From: NCEH01 sp043195195 | GTDB lineage: Bacteria; Pseudomonadota; Alphaproteobacteria; Rhizobiales; Xanthobacteraceae | Assembly: GCF_043195195.1 (NCBI RefSeq) | Contig: NZ_JBAFWT010000019.1 | Span: forward strand, 33,975-97,974 | Direction: 5' to 3' | DNA: 64,000 nucleotides | Shown here: in pieces, positions 36,741-45,588 of the stretch | Numbering within the stretch: the first letter of the stretch is position 1 | Layout of the letters: every line of letters starts with the position of its first letter | Program-made: the position numbers and the translations under genes | Notes under the pieces: generated by a model | What the model was told of the DNA's origin: nothing | Databases searched by the model: none | Seen by the model: only the letters and a program-made list of their open reading frames with translations

Positions 36741-37879
36741 TGATTGTACGCAGACGGACGGGCGGGACCGGGGCACACCGCCCGAAGTGTTCCGTGCTTT
36801 CCTCAAGCTGGGCCTCACCTCCTTCGGCGGGCCGATCGCCCATCTCGGCTATTTCCGCGACGAACTCGTAGTGCGCCGGAAGTGGATCGATGAGGCCGGC
36901 TATGCCGATCTCGTCGCGCTCTGCCAGTTCCTGCCGGGACCGGCCTCCAGCCAGGTCGGATTCGCGCTCGGTGTCCTGCGCGCCGGGGGCCTCCTCGGCG
37001 GGCTCGCCGCCTGGCTCGCTTTCACTCTTCCGTCCGCCATTGTCCTCTTCGCCTTCGCGCTTGGTGCAGCCGCTTTGACTGGGCCGCTGGCTGCCGGCTT
37101 CCTGCAGGACTGAAGCTCGTGGCGGTCGCCGTCGTCGCCCAGGCCATCTGGGGCATGGCCACGAGCCTGACACCCGACCGCGAGCGCGCAGCCATCGCGC
37201 TGGCGGCCATCGTGATCGTCGTCTTTATCGGCGGCTCGTTCGGCCAGATCGGCGCGATCGTACTTGGCGCCGCCGCCGGCCTTTGGCTCTGCCGCAGCGC
37301 GACGCCCGCGCTCGCCGGTCACCTGAGTTTCCCGGTGTCGCGGCGCCGGGGGGCGGCGATGCTGGCGCTGTTCGCTGCCTGCTTCGTGGTCCTCCCCGTC
37401 GCGGCGACCATGTCGTCTTGCCGCTACTTCAGGCGGAGGTGGTGACGCCTGGATGGGTCGGCGATGAGACCTTCCTCGCTGGATACGGCCTGGCCCAGGC
37501 CGTTCCCGGGCCGCTTTTCACCTTCGCGGCCTATCTCGGCGCCGTCATGGGGCCGTCGCCGAATGGCCCTGCAGGAGCCATGATCGCGCTCGTCGCGGTG
37601 TTCCTGCCGGGCCTACTGCTGGTTTATGGCATGCTGCCGTTCTCGGATGCGATACGCCTGCGCCCCACGGCGCAGGCCGCCATGCGCGGGGCGAACGCAG
37701 CGGTCGTCGGCATTCTCGGCGCAGCGCTTTACAGCCCGGTCTGGACTAGCGCGGTCCTTGGACCTCGCGATTTTGTGCTGACGCTGGCAGGGTTTCTTCT
37801 GCTGACCGCCTGGAAAGCACCACCCTGGATCGTGGTCGCGCTGTTGGTGGCGGCGGGAACGATCATGCCTCCGATCTGA
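36727..37879 (+). pseudogene. chrA: Chromate transporter ChrA, frameshifted and internally deleted
   Basis: Starts with GGAGG before ATG 36727. First half reads FLKLGLTSFGGPIAHLGYF and LCQFLPGPASSQVGF, clear ChrA motifs. A one-base loss near 37107 ends the frame at 37113; LKLVAVAVVAQAIWG continues in another frame. Near 37410 the sequence goes directly from VAATM to VVLPLLQAEVVTPGW in a third frame, so about 20 residues of the second domain (the FGGGH region) are missing. The end, with AQAVPGPLFTFAAYLGAVMG, is intact. Non-functional as an ordinary chromate exporter. Confidence 0.9.
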
Positions 37880-38294
37880 TAGCGCTTCATCCTCGGATTC
37901 GCCGTTCGCATGATCCAGCCATCGAGCCGGTCGCACTGCGTTCACGTACACCTTTCCATCTCTTCGAGGTGCGGGAGCCGGCGGCCTTCGGAGCCGGCCA
38001 GGCGATATCGGTGCCAAGCTGCCATGTGTCGAGATCCGACGGCGGCATGCAGCAATCTAGGGCGTACGGAAATCGCTGTTCGGCGATCCGGCGACGTTCC
38101 TCGAACGCAGCCCATGGCGTCGGCATCAGATCACCGATCCCACCACCACCGGAGTAGGTGGCATCGAAGCTGTACCTAGTGGATTGACTGTGGCGCAAAA
38201 TGAGTGGCTGGAGGCATGGTTACATGGTCCATTCCTCGCCGCACGGCGTTTGATCTGTGAAATCCCTGACAAGCGCATCAGACGAGGAACATCG
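37880..38294. other. 415-bp gap without a supportable gene
   Basis: A minus-strand open frame (37887-38198) has a protein-like composition (Trp and Pro rich, e.g. GDLMPTPWAAFEERRR) but no recognised domain and no clear ribosome site. It could be a decayed fragment beside the broken chrA. A ribosome site GAGGAA near 38285 belongs to the next gene. Confidence 0.3.
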
Positions 38295-39713
38295 ATGCCC
38301 TTTTTGAAGCAGACATTCACGATGGCTGCGGCCGCAATGTTCTCGCTAGCTGCGTGGACACTGCCGGGACAAGCACAAGCCATCACACCCGACGAAGCTA
38401 AGGCGATCGCTGAAGAGGCCTACATCTACGGCTACTCGCTAATCTCAGTTGAGATGTCGCGGAAGGTGATCACCAATGTCGAGAAGCCCGCCACGACACG
38501 CGCTCCGATGGGACAGTTCGCTAATCTGCGCGAGTATCCTTCTGCCGCCTTTCGCGACGTCACCGCACCAAACGCTGACACCTTGTACTCCAGTGCATTC
38601 ATTGATCTCTCCAAGGGGCCATGGGTGGTCAGTTGGCCGGACATGGGTGACCGGTACTATGTCTGGGAGTTCTACGATGCGTGGGTGCCGGTGATCTTTG
38701 ACCCCGGCTCGCGTACGACAGGGCAAAAGGCCCAGACGTACGTCGTCACTGGGCCGGGCTGGAGCGGCAAGATTCCTGACGGTGTGAAGGAGGTAAAATT
38801 CCCGACGTCGAGCGCCTGGATTCTGGCACGCACCTATTCCAGCGGCACCCCCGAGGACTACAAGGCCGTCTGGGCGCTGCAAGACCAGTACAAGCTTTAT
38901 CCGCTCAGCGCTTGGGGCAAGGAATATGTCCCCCCGCCGGGAAAGGTTGACCTGAGCGTGGACATGAAGCGGTCGGTCCGCGACAGCGTCAATGCAGTTG
39001 ACGCTGTTCACTACTTTCAGTGGATGGCCGACTTGATGAAAGACAATCCGCCGGCAGCGGAAGATGCACCGATCGTCTCGAAGCTCGCAAAAATCGGGAT
39101 CGTGCCCGGTCAGAAGTTCGACCTCGGCAAATTCGAGCCCGCCGTGGCCAAGGCGATCGACGAGGCGCCGAAGGCCGCCTGGGCCAGAATTGTCGAGTAC
39201 ACGAAAGTTGCTGGTGAAACCAAGAATGGGTGGCTGCTCAATCTCAAGATCGGTCACTATGGCACCGACTACATGGCCCGCGCCTGGCTCGCTGCGTTCG
39301 GAATTCCCGCTAATGCACCGAAGGATGCGGCCTACCCCATTGGCGTCGCCGACGCCGACGGCAAGCCACTGGACGCAGCCAATAACAATTACATCATTCA
39401 CTTCAAGAGCAAGAACGACCTGCCACCCGCCAATGGCTTCTGGTCGCTGACGATGTACGATGACCAATACTTCTTTGTTCCTAATTCGCTGAATCGCTAC
39501 ACTGTCAGCCCGCGTAACCAGCTCAAGGCCAACGCCGACGGCTCGATCGACCTCTATCTCCAGAAGGACAATCCCGGTCCCGACAAGGAATCAAACTGGC
39601 TCCCGGCGCCGGCAGCGGGATTCATTCCCATGTTCCGCCTGTACTGGCCGAAGGAGAATCCGCCGTCTGTACTGGATGGTTCGTGGTGGCCGCCGGTCAT
39701 CGTGAAGAACTGA
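38295..39713 (+). CDS. Exported DUF1254/DUF1214 protein
   Basis: 472 residues from ATG 38295 (GAGGAA 6 bases before). A signal peptide (residues 1-29, AWTLPGQAQA then ITPDEAKAI) exports it. The DUF1254 part has AYIYGYSLISVEMSRKV, NADTLYSSAFIDLSKGPWVV and YYVWEFYDAW; the DUF1214 part has FWSLTMYDDQYFFVPNSLNRY and LYLQKDNPG near the end. The function of the family is not established. No operon partner; its base composition is lower in GC than nearby genes, which may suggest transfer. Confidence 0.9.
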   Translation: MPFLKQTFTMAAAAMFSLAAWTLPGQAQAITPDEAKAIAEEAYIYGYSLISVEMSRKVITNVEKPATTRAPMGQFANLREYPSAAFRDVTAPNADTLYSSAFIDLSKGPWVVSWPDMGDRYYVWEFYDAWVPVIFDPGSRTTGQKAQTYVVTGPGWSGKIPDGVKEVKFPTSSAWILARTYSSGTPEDYKAVWALQDQYKLYPLSAWGKEYVPPPGKVDLSVDMKRSVRDSVNAVDAVHYFQWMADLMKDNPPAAEDAPIVSKLAKIGIVPGQKFDLGKFEPAVAKAIDEAPKAAWARIVEYTKVAGETKNGWLLNLKIGHYGTDYMARAWLAAFGIPANAPKDAAYPIGVADADGKPLDAANNNYIIHFKSKNDLPPANGFWSLTMYDDQYFFVPNSLNRYTVSPRNQLKANADGSIDLYLQKDNPGPDKESNWLPAPAAGFIPMFRLYWPKENPPSVLDGSWWPPVIVKN

Positions 39714-39726
39714 GGCGGCTTCAGCG

Positions 39727-40030
39727 TCATGGCGACCACGGCCGCATCTTGTCGCGCAACAGCCCTTTGACGCCTTCTTCCATGAAGCGGGTCCGCCAGC
39801 GCCAGACTGTGGTCTTCGCTGTGCCGGTCTGCGCCATGATGGCATGGGTGCCGATACCGTCGGCGCCCATGAGCACCATCCGAGCCCGCGAGGCGTGCTT
39901 CTGCGGCGTGTTGCGATCAGCTACCAAGGGGCGTCAGCCGCCGCCGGTCAGCCTCGCCGAAAGTGATCGTGATCCACTTGCGCAGGCGCCAGACTCGCGC
40001 CGGTCGGCGCCCGGCGGAATCCACCAATGG
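39727..40030 (-). pseudogene. IS630-family transposase remnant (N-terminal part)
   Basis: Reads VADRNTPQKHASRARMVLM, then GTAKTTVWRWRTRFMEEG and LLRDKMRP: the N-terminal HTH of IS630 transposases. Upstream (about 39928-40030) ITFGEADRRRLTP lies in a different frame, so a one-base frameshift is present near 39930. The catalytic part is missing. An intact, different IS630 element begins 26 bp away. Confidence 0.75.
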
Positions 40031-40069
40031 ACTCTTCCGTATCGGTCAATCTACTAGGGCGGATTCGGA

Positions 40070-40681
40070 TCATTCCGGTTCATAGCCGCAGGCGGTGAAG
40101 AAGCTTCGGGCATCGTTTGGCGTGACGGCGTCGATGGCGTCTCGGATCGCGTCCCAAAGGCTCGGGAGGGTGCGGGCGGCAGCCTTCCTCAGGCTGGCCT
40201 TCATCTTGGAGAAGGCCATCTCGATCGGATTGAAGTCGGGGCTGTAGGGCGGCAGGAAGAGCACGACGGCTCCCGCGGCCTCGATAGCTTCGCGGATGGC
40301 GGCTGGCTTGTGGGCCGGCAGGTTGTCGAGGACGACGACATCGCCTGGGCTGAGGGTTGGGACCAAGAGCTGCTCGACATAGGCGAGGAAGGCGGCGCCA
40401 GTCATCGCGCCGTCGATGGTCATCGGCGCGACGATGCCCTCGAGGGTGAGGCCTCCGACGAACGTCGTCGTCTTCCAATGGCCGTGGGGTACGGGCGCCC
40501 GGCAGCGCTCGCCCCTGGGCGCGCGGCCATAGAGGCGGGCCATCTTGGTGGACGTGCCGCTTTCGTCGATGAAGACGAGGCGCCCGGGATCGAGATCGGG
40601 CTGGCCGTCGAACCAGGCGTGTCGCCAGTGCGCTACGTCCGGCCGGTCCTGCTCGGCGGCGTGGGCCGTCTTTTTTTGCGC
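40070..40681 (-). CDS. IS630-family transposase, catalytic part (OrfB)
   Basis: About 203 residues in the -1 frame relative to OrfA; T7 at 40671-40677 is the slippage site, giving a KKKTAHAAEQ junction. The DDE residues are Asp in RLVFIDESGTSTKMARLYG, Asp in DVVVLDNLPAHKP and Glu in YSPDFNPIEMAFSKMK. No separate start is obvious; it is probably made by frameshifting. Confidence 0.9.
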   Translation of the reverse strand, partial: AQKKTAHAAEQDRPDVAHWRHAWFDGQPDLDPGRLVFIDESGTSTKMARLYGRAPRGERCRAPVPHGHWKTTTFVGGLTLEGIVAPMTIDGAMTGAAFLAYVEQLLVPTLSPGDVVVLDNLPAHKPAAIREAIEAAGAVVLFLPPYSPDFNPIEMAFSKMKASLRKAAARTLPSLWDAIRDAIDAVTPNDARSFFTACGYEPE

Positions 40682-41016
40682 GTCACGCCGCGGCGCTTGA
40701 AGAAGTCGTGCACCACGCTCGGCGGCGGCCGGTAGCCGACAGCCCCGTCGAGCCGGGCGGCGATCTCGGGCAGGGTCAGGTCCGGTTCTGCTCCGACCCA
40801 CTCCATGATGAGGTCGGCGTGCCCGTCGATGCGGCTCGGACGACATCCACCCCGCCGCCTCGGCTCGAGGTTCCCCGTCGTCCGCGCCTGAGCGACCCAG
40901 CGGATTGCGGAGGAGATGCCGACGCCGAACCGCGCCGCCGCCTGCCGCCGCGACGCGCCGGCCTCGACCGCCGCAACGACCCTCTGTCGAAGATCGAGAG
41001 AAAGAGCGTTCGCCAT
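40633..41016 (-). CDS. IS630-family transposase, N-terminal HTH part (OrfA)
   Basis: 127 residues from ATG 41016. Helix-turn-helix: SLDLRQRVVAAVEAG, then SRRQAAARFGVGISSAIRW, with a Gly/Arg hinge (GGCRPSRIDG) and a second HTH. It ends just after the RKK stretch where frameshifting into the catalytic part would occur. Confidence 0.9.
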   Translation of the reverse strand: MANALSLDLRQRVVAAVEAGASRRQAAARFGVGISSAIRWVAQARTTGNLEPRRRGGCRPSRIDGHADLIMEWVGAEPDLTLPEIAARLDGAVGYRPPPSVVHDFFKRRGVTRKKRRPTPPSRTGRT

Positions 41017-41121
41017 GCGAGCCGGCCTCCTTCGCCAGCCCGCACGATGAATCAGAAATCAACGCTCCTGGGAATCCCCAACCGATTCAATCCGCAGCGA
41101 ATGTGCTCTAGCGTCCGGCGT

Positions 41122-41153
41122 CGGGCTTGGCGGGCTTGGCGGGCTTGGCGGGC
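41122..41153. repeat. Tandem 9-bp repeat CGGGCTTGG, three copies and a partial
   Basis: Three exact units at 41122-41148, then CGGGC. A 7-bp stem with a 5-base loop (41156-41174, TCGGGCT arm) follows directly. It lies between the IS630 end and the next promoter box. Confidence 0.85.
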
Positions 41154-41182
41154 GATCGGGCTGGCTGAGCCCGAGGCCATCT

Positions 41183-41196
41183 TTAACCTGCATCAA
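41183..41196 (+). promoter_or_regulatory. FNR/FixK-like box upstream of the phosphorylase cluster
   Basis: TTAACCTGCATCAA, one mismatch from TTGA-N6-TCAA. A TGTATT sequence about 34-39 bases beyond the centre could be the -10, predicting a start near 41231, 38 bp before the DUF2934 gene. Confidence 0.5.
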
Positions 41197-41268
41197 TGAC
41201 ATGCGGCGGAACGCAGGAGACCTGTATTGGGCGGGCGTGATGTCGCGCGGAAAAGGAGAGACGAGACG

Positions 41269-41472
41269 ATGAGCACAGAGCAGGAAAGTCCGGTCGACAG
41301 CCCTCTCAAGCTGAAGATCGAGCACCGCGCATATGAAATCTGGGTGGGCGAAGGCAGCCCGAATGGCTGCGATCTCGAGCATTGGCTGCGAGCCGAAGCC
41401 GAGGTTACAGCGGCAGAACCCGAGAGCAAACTCGCTTTGAAAAGCGCCGCAGCTGCGAAGAAGGCCTCATAG
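41269..41472 (+). CDS. DUF2934 domain protein
   Basis: 67 residues from ATG 41269 (AGGAG 10 bases upstream). The DUF2934 core IEHRAYEIWVGEGSPNGCDL then EHWLRAEAEV is clear; the end is Ala/Lys-rich. The domain is common in small proteins near carbohydrate-metabolism and stress genes. It opens the cluster with the glucan phosphorylase (178 bp downstream). Confidence 0.87.
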   Translation: MSTEQESPVDSPLKLKIEHRAYEIWVGEGSPNGCDLEHWLRAEAEVTAAEPESKLALKSAAAAKKAS

Positions 41473-41650
41473 TGTTCATCGGCTGGCTCGGGCGAGATCC
41501 ATGGCAGAGCATACTGAAAAGTGATCTTGGTGTGCTCCGGCTTTGGCCGGCGATGGTAGGCGGCAGGTTTGGACGCGATCGAGCCTTTGTGCGATGTCGG
41601 GCTGCCGCGATATCCGGCCAGTCGGGCTGGAATGGGAATAGGGGATCTTC

Positions 41651-43342
41651 GTGAAAGCCCTCGAACCCTTCCTCTATCACACGATTGTCGCGTACTTTTC
41701 GATGGAGATCGCGCTCCGTCCAGACATTCACACCTATAGCGGCGGGCTTGGCGTCCTGGCGGGCGACACGGCCCGCTCAGCGGCTGATCTGAACCTCCCG
41801 ATGGTCTTCGTAACCTTACTCAGTCGAGAAGGCTATGTTCGCCAGGAGCTGAGCGCCGGTGGCGCGCAGATCGATAAGCCGAACCCATGGACGCCAACGG
41901 ACTCGACACATCCGCTTCCCGCCATGGTGGCCATTTCCATCGAGGGGCGGAGCGTCTGGATCCAGCCGAGGCTCTACCGCCTGGCATGCCCGATCGGGCA
42001 CGCCGTTCCGGTGTTGCTGCTGGACACCGACCTCGACCAGAACGCTGCTGAGGACAGGAAAATAACCGACCGCCTCTACGGCGGCGACGATGCCTATCGG
42101 CTGAAGCAGGACATCGTGCTCGGGATCGGAGGCCTGCTCGCGTTGCGCGCGCTCGGCTTCTCAATCCGCACCTACCATTTGAACGAGGGACATGCGGCGC
42201 TTCTTGCGCTGCAGTTGCTTCGGGAAACACGCCGACCGACCGACGATCTCGCTCCTGGCGGAAGTCTCTACGATCGCGCCATTGTCCGGGAGAAATGCGT
42301 ATTTACGACCCATACTCCGGTCGAGGCAGGGTTTGACAAGTTCGACTACGCTCTCATCGACCGCGTCCTGGGGGATTACCTGGAACTCGACGAGCTGAAG
42401 AAACTGGCCGGGCTGGACCGTCTCAACATGACGCAGCTTGCCCTCAATCTAAGCGGCTACGTCAACGGCGTGGCGCGCCGGCACGCAGAGACCACCCGGA
42501 AGATGTTTCCGGGCTATCAAATACGCTCGATCACCAATGGTGTTCATGCTCACACGTGGACGCATCGGGCACTGGTGGAACTCCATGTGGCGCGGTTCCC
42601 GCATTGGGCTCACGAGCCCGAGATCCTGGCCTTTGCGGACCAATTGGCTGATGAGGATGTGTGGAACGCCCACCAGGTGGCAAAATCGGAACTTGTCGAA
42701 CACGTCAGGAATGCGACTGGCACGCTGATGCATGCGGATGTACCGCTTATCGGGCTTGCGCGGCGGATGACGGCCTATAAGCGACCGGATTTGCTTTTCA
42801 GCGACCTCGAACGATTGATGGCAATTGCCCAGGACCAGCCGTTCCAGGTCGTCCTGGCCGGTCTTGCTCACCCGCGCGATGAACCCGGGCACCGGTTGAT
42901 CGAGAGCTTTCACCGGCACATCGAGCGGCTTGCCGGTGTCGTGCCCGTGGCATTCCTGCCCGGCTACGACATGAAACTTGGCGCTGCGATGGTTTCGGGC
43001 AGCGACATATGGCTGAATACGCCACTTCCACCTCTGGAGGCTTCTGGCACCAGCGGCATGAAGGCGGCGTTGAACGGCGTGTTGAACTTCAGCGTCCTTG
43101 ACGGCTGGTGGATTGAGGGTTGGGTCGAGGGAGTTACCGGATGGGCGATCGAAGGACATCCGCCGGGAGCAGGAGACGCCTCGGCGCTTCTCGACAAGCT
43201 GCAGTCCGTCGTTCTTCCGCTCTACTACAATGACAAGGCGCGTTGGATCTGGATGATGAAGCAGTCGATCAGCAAGATCGGCGCGACCTTCAACAGCCAG
43301 CGCATGATGCGCCGCTATGCGACGGAAGCCTATATGCGCTGA
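41651..43342 (+). CDS. glgP: Alpha-glucan family phosphorylase (GT35)
   Basis: 563 residues from GTG 41651. It reads IVAYFSMEIALRPDIHTYSGGLGVLAGD at the start, with YHLNEGHAALLALQLL in the middle and the PLP-lysine region EASGTSGMKAALNGVLNFS. It is shorter than classic glycogen phosphorylase, as in the GlgP-short group. It releases glucose-1-phosphate from alpha-glucans using phosphate, saving one ATP compared with hydrolysis. Confidence 0.92.
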   Translation: MKALEPFLYHTIVAYFSMEIALRPDIHTYSGGLGVLAGDTARSAADLNLPMVFVTLLSREGYVRQELSAGGAQIDKPNPWTPTDSTHPLPAMVAISIEGRSVWIQPRLYRLACPIGHAVPVLLLDTDLDQNAAEDRKITDRLYGGDDAYRLKQDIVLGIGGLLALRALGFSIRTYHLNEGHAALLALQLLRETRRPTDDLAPGGSLYDRAIVREKCVFTTHTPVEAGFDKFDYALIDRVLGDYLELDELKKLAGLDRLNMTQLALNLSGYVNGVARRHAETTRKMFPGYQIRSITNGVHAHTWTHRALVELHVARFPHWAHEPEILAFADQLADEDVWNAHQVAKSELVEHVRNATGTLMHADVPLIGLARRMTAYKRPDLLFSDLERLMAIAQDQPFQVVLAGLAHPRDEPGHRLIESFHRHIERLAGVVPVAFLPGYDMKLGAAMVSGSDIWLNTPLPPLEASGTSGMKAALNGVLNFSVLDGWWIEGWVEGVTGWAIEGHPPGAGDASALLDKLQSVVLPLYYNDKARWIWMMKQSISKIGATFNSQRMMRRYATEAYMR

Positions 43343-43482
43343 CCACAGCGGCCGACGCTGGTTCGACTCGAGCGGTGAAAAGGCCCCGATTGCTTGTACC
43401 GATTCCGGGTAGAGAACGCGGGGCCAGGTGCCGAGATCGATCAACGCAGGGTTCTGCAATGCAGAGGGACGTGGGCTGAACG

Positions 43483-44157
43483 ATGAACGCAAAGGATCTG
43501 ATGACAGAGGTGCCGACGACCGTGAGTCCAGAGCACAGTGTATGGCACGCGACTCAGATCATGCTGTCTGAACATGTGAGCGGGGTCCCCGTACTTGCCG
43601 ATGATGGCCTGCTTGCCGGCATTGTGACCGAGGGCGACCTCCTGCGGCGCACGGAGCTCGGAAGCGCAGAGGCGTTCCCCAATCCCTCGCAAGACGCCGA
43701 TGCGGTTGCGAGGGCCTATGTGAAGAGTCGGAGCTGGAGGGTCGGCGATGTCATGACGACGAATGTCATCACGATCGACGAGAACGCCGCTGTGCACGAG
43801 ATCGCCAAGCTGATCGACCAGCATGACATCAAGCGCCTGCCGGTCATGCGCGAGGAGCGACTGGTTGGCATTGTCAGCCGGGCTGATCTCTTGAAGGTCA
43901 TTGCGACCGGCAAGCCGGATGCCGAGATCCGAGGCGACGAGGCTGTGCGGCGCGCCATCGTCGCACGCCTCGCCGAAGCCGCTTCGGCTCTGTCAGCCCA
44001 GCCGGTCGTCGCCGTCGAGGGCGGGATCGTGCATGTCACAGGCGATACTCGGTCCCAAGACGAGCATGATGCGATTCGCATGATCGTCGAAGGTGTTGCC
44101 GGACCAGGGTTCAAGGATGATCTCAGTATCTCGAAAAAAGGTCCTGTAAGGCTATGA
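43483..44157 (+). CDS. CBS-pair protein with C-terminal BON domain
   Basis: 224 residues. CBS 1: MNAKDLMTEVPTTVSPEHSV to VTEGDLL; CBS 2: VMTTNVITIDENAAVHEIAK, LPVMREERLVGIVSRADLL. The last 70 residues form a BON-like domain (VEGGIVHVTGDTRSQDEHDA). CBS pairs bind adenine nucleotides, so it may sense energy state. It lies 140 bp after the phosphorylase and 6 bp before the next membrane-protein gene. Confidence 0.9.
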   Translation: MNAKDLMTEVPTTVSPEHSVWHATQIMLSEHVSGVPVLADDGLLAGIVTEGDLLRRTELGSAEAFPNPSQDADAVARAYVKSRSWRVGDVMTTNVITIDENAAVHEIAKLIDQHDIKRLPVMREERLVGIVSRADLLKVIATGKPDAEIRGDEAVRRAIVARLAEAASALSAQPVVAVEGGIVHVTGDTRSQDEHDAIRMIVEGVAGPGFKDDLSISKKGPVRL

Positions 44158-44163
44158 TCTGAG

Positions 44164-44841
44164 ATGTGCCTGTCCGCAGAAGCGAGCTTCACGGCCGCCG
44201 CGATTCTGATGCCTGCCGGAGTCTTGAGCACCTATCGCGCCTGGCAGACCGATCGGCGATACCTCGCGATCGCTGCCCTGCCATTCCTGTTCGGTCTCCA
44301 GCAAGCGACGGAAGGGCTCGTATGGACTGCCGGACAGTGGGGCGATCAGGACCTCGTGACGCGCTATTCGCTGGCCTACATGTTCTTCACTTGGCTCGCC
44401 TGGCCGGTCGGCGCGCCGGTCTCGACCTACTTCATCGAGCACGGGCGGCGCCGGAGCCTCTATTTATTCTTGGCTATCGCCGGGGGCATGCTAGGCGCAC
44501 TGCAATATGTGCCGTATTTCGCGCATGAAGGCTGGCTGACGACAACGTTCCTCGAAAGGGCAGTCCGCTATCAGGATGTCAATCTTCTCGACTTCGTGGT
44601 GACGCGCGAAACAACCTATGGCATCTACGCTGCGCTCGTCACCGTTCCATTCCTGTTGTCGCGTGACCGTGCCGTAAAGGTCTTTGGCTTGCTGGTCCTG
44701 GGTGTTCTTGTGGTGACATACACATTCTTTGCCTATGCCTATATCTCCGTCTTCTGCTTCGGCGGAGCGCTCATGTCGCTTTATCTTGTCGCGATGACAT
44801 TGCGTAAGCCGCGAACCGGTTCGGCTATGGGGACTGTCTGA
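44164..44841 (+). CDS. Membrane protein, DUF6629-like
   Basis: 225 residues with about seven hydrophobic helices. The start MCLSAEASFTAAAILMPAGV fits the DUF6629 family opening (MCxSAxASFT). QQATEGLVWTAGQW follows the second helix. No enzyme motif. It starts 6 bp after the CBS-BON gene; no function is known. Confidence 0.75.
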   Translation: MCLSAEASFTAAAILMPAGVLSTYRAWQTDRRYLAIAALPFLFGLQQATEGLVWTAGQWGDQDLVTRYSLAYMFFTWLAWPVGAPVSTYFIEHGRRRSLYLFLAIAGGMLGALQYVPYFAHEGWLTTTFLERAVRYQDVNLLDFVVTRETTYGIYAALVTVPFLLSRDRAVKVFGLLVLGVLVVTYTFFAYAYISVFCFGGALMSLYLVAMTLRKPRTGSAMGTV

Positions 44842-45069
44842 CAAGCCCCCAGACCGGCACTGCCAAGTCGCTTGCGGAGACCTAGCGCCATCGCTCGATT
44901 GGGAAGACTCCACGAGGCGCAGGGCGGCTGCGGAAATGCTGATGAAGCAGCGAGCTGGAAGGAGCTGGCGAAGAGACCGGCATCGCCCACAGGCGCAATT
45001 CGATCTATTTCCATCGATGATGACACTGCAGGACGGGAAGCTTGTTCTTCGCTTTTCCAAGGTCAGGCC

Positions 45070-45555
45070 TTACGAGTGGACGTCCGTCCGAGGTGGGCCC
45101 CTTTCGAGGGGAGCGATGGGAGCTTTGCTCGGACGGCTCTCGGCCTGTGGCTCACGCAGTTCCACGTCCGCATCGGCGAGATTGGCGATGATCGGGCAGT
45201 CTGGTCGTCCGTCGCCATGGCAATGCTGAGCGAGGTTGCTGAGCGTCGCGATCATGTCCTCTATGGCCTGCCTTTTGTCCTGCAGGTCCCGCACGTGCTG
45301 GAGGGAGATTGCCTTCACATCGGCGCTGCTGCGATCCCGGTCGCGCCAAAGCGCGAGAAGATCGCCGATCTGTTTGACAGAGAAGCCGAGGTCCCGAGCC
45401 CGACGGATAAAGCGGAGCGCATGAACGTCATTGTCCGAATAGTCACGATACCCCGATTCCTGTCGGGTTGCCGTTTCCGTAAGTCCGATGGATTCATAGT
45501 ATCGGATCATCTTGGAGTTGACGCCCGAACGCTTCGCTGCCTCACCGATGTTCAT
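45070..45555 (-). CDS. cueR: Cu(I)-responsive MerR-family regulator
   Basis: 161 residues. MerR HTH at the start (IGEAAKRSGVNSKMIRYYES, GYRDYSDNDVHALRFIRRAR), a dimerisation helix, and the metal-binding loop CHGDGRPDCPII, with two Cys 7 apart as in CueR. This senses Cu+ or Ag+ and activates copper export. The tail (about 30 residues) is longer than in E. coli. It follows copA by 33 bp on the same strand. Confidence 0.93.
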   Translation of the reverse strand: MNIGEAAKRSGVNSKMIRYYESIGLTETATRQESGYRDYSDNDVHALRFIRRARDLGFSVKQIGDLLALWRDRDRSSADVKAISLQHVRDLQDKRQAIEDMIATLSNLAQHCHGDGRPDCPIIANLADADVELREPQAESRPSKAPIAPLERGPPRTDVHS

Positions 45556-45588
45556 GTTCCAAACTCTCCTACTGCGGCTCGGCTGGGG

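Larger units (their letters stand above)
40057..41108 (-). mobile_element. IS630-family insertion sequence, about 1052 bp, flanked by TA
   Basis: Ends GGGCGGATTCGG (left) and GAGCACATTCGC (reverse complement of the right) match at 8 of 12 bases, and each is bordered by TA (40055-40056 and 41109-41110), the IS630 target. Coordinates of the ends are my best estimate. The transposase is encoded by two genes joined through a run of seven A on the minus strand. Confidence 0.75.

Noticed and set aside
38178..38200. TTGACTGTGGCGCAA upstream of the DUF1254 gene as a promoter box
   Set aside because: Half-sites do not match FNR or a spaced -35/-10 pair.
41122..41153. Short tandem repeats as a CRISPR array
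   Set aside because: Units are contiguous 9-mers without spacers; no cas gene in the window.
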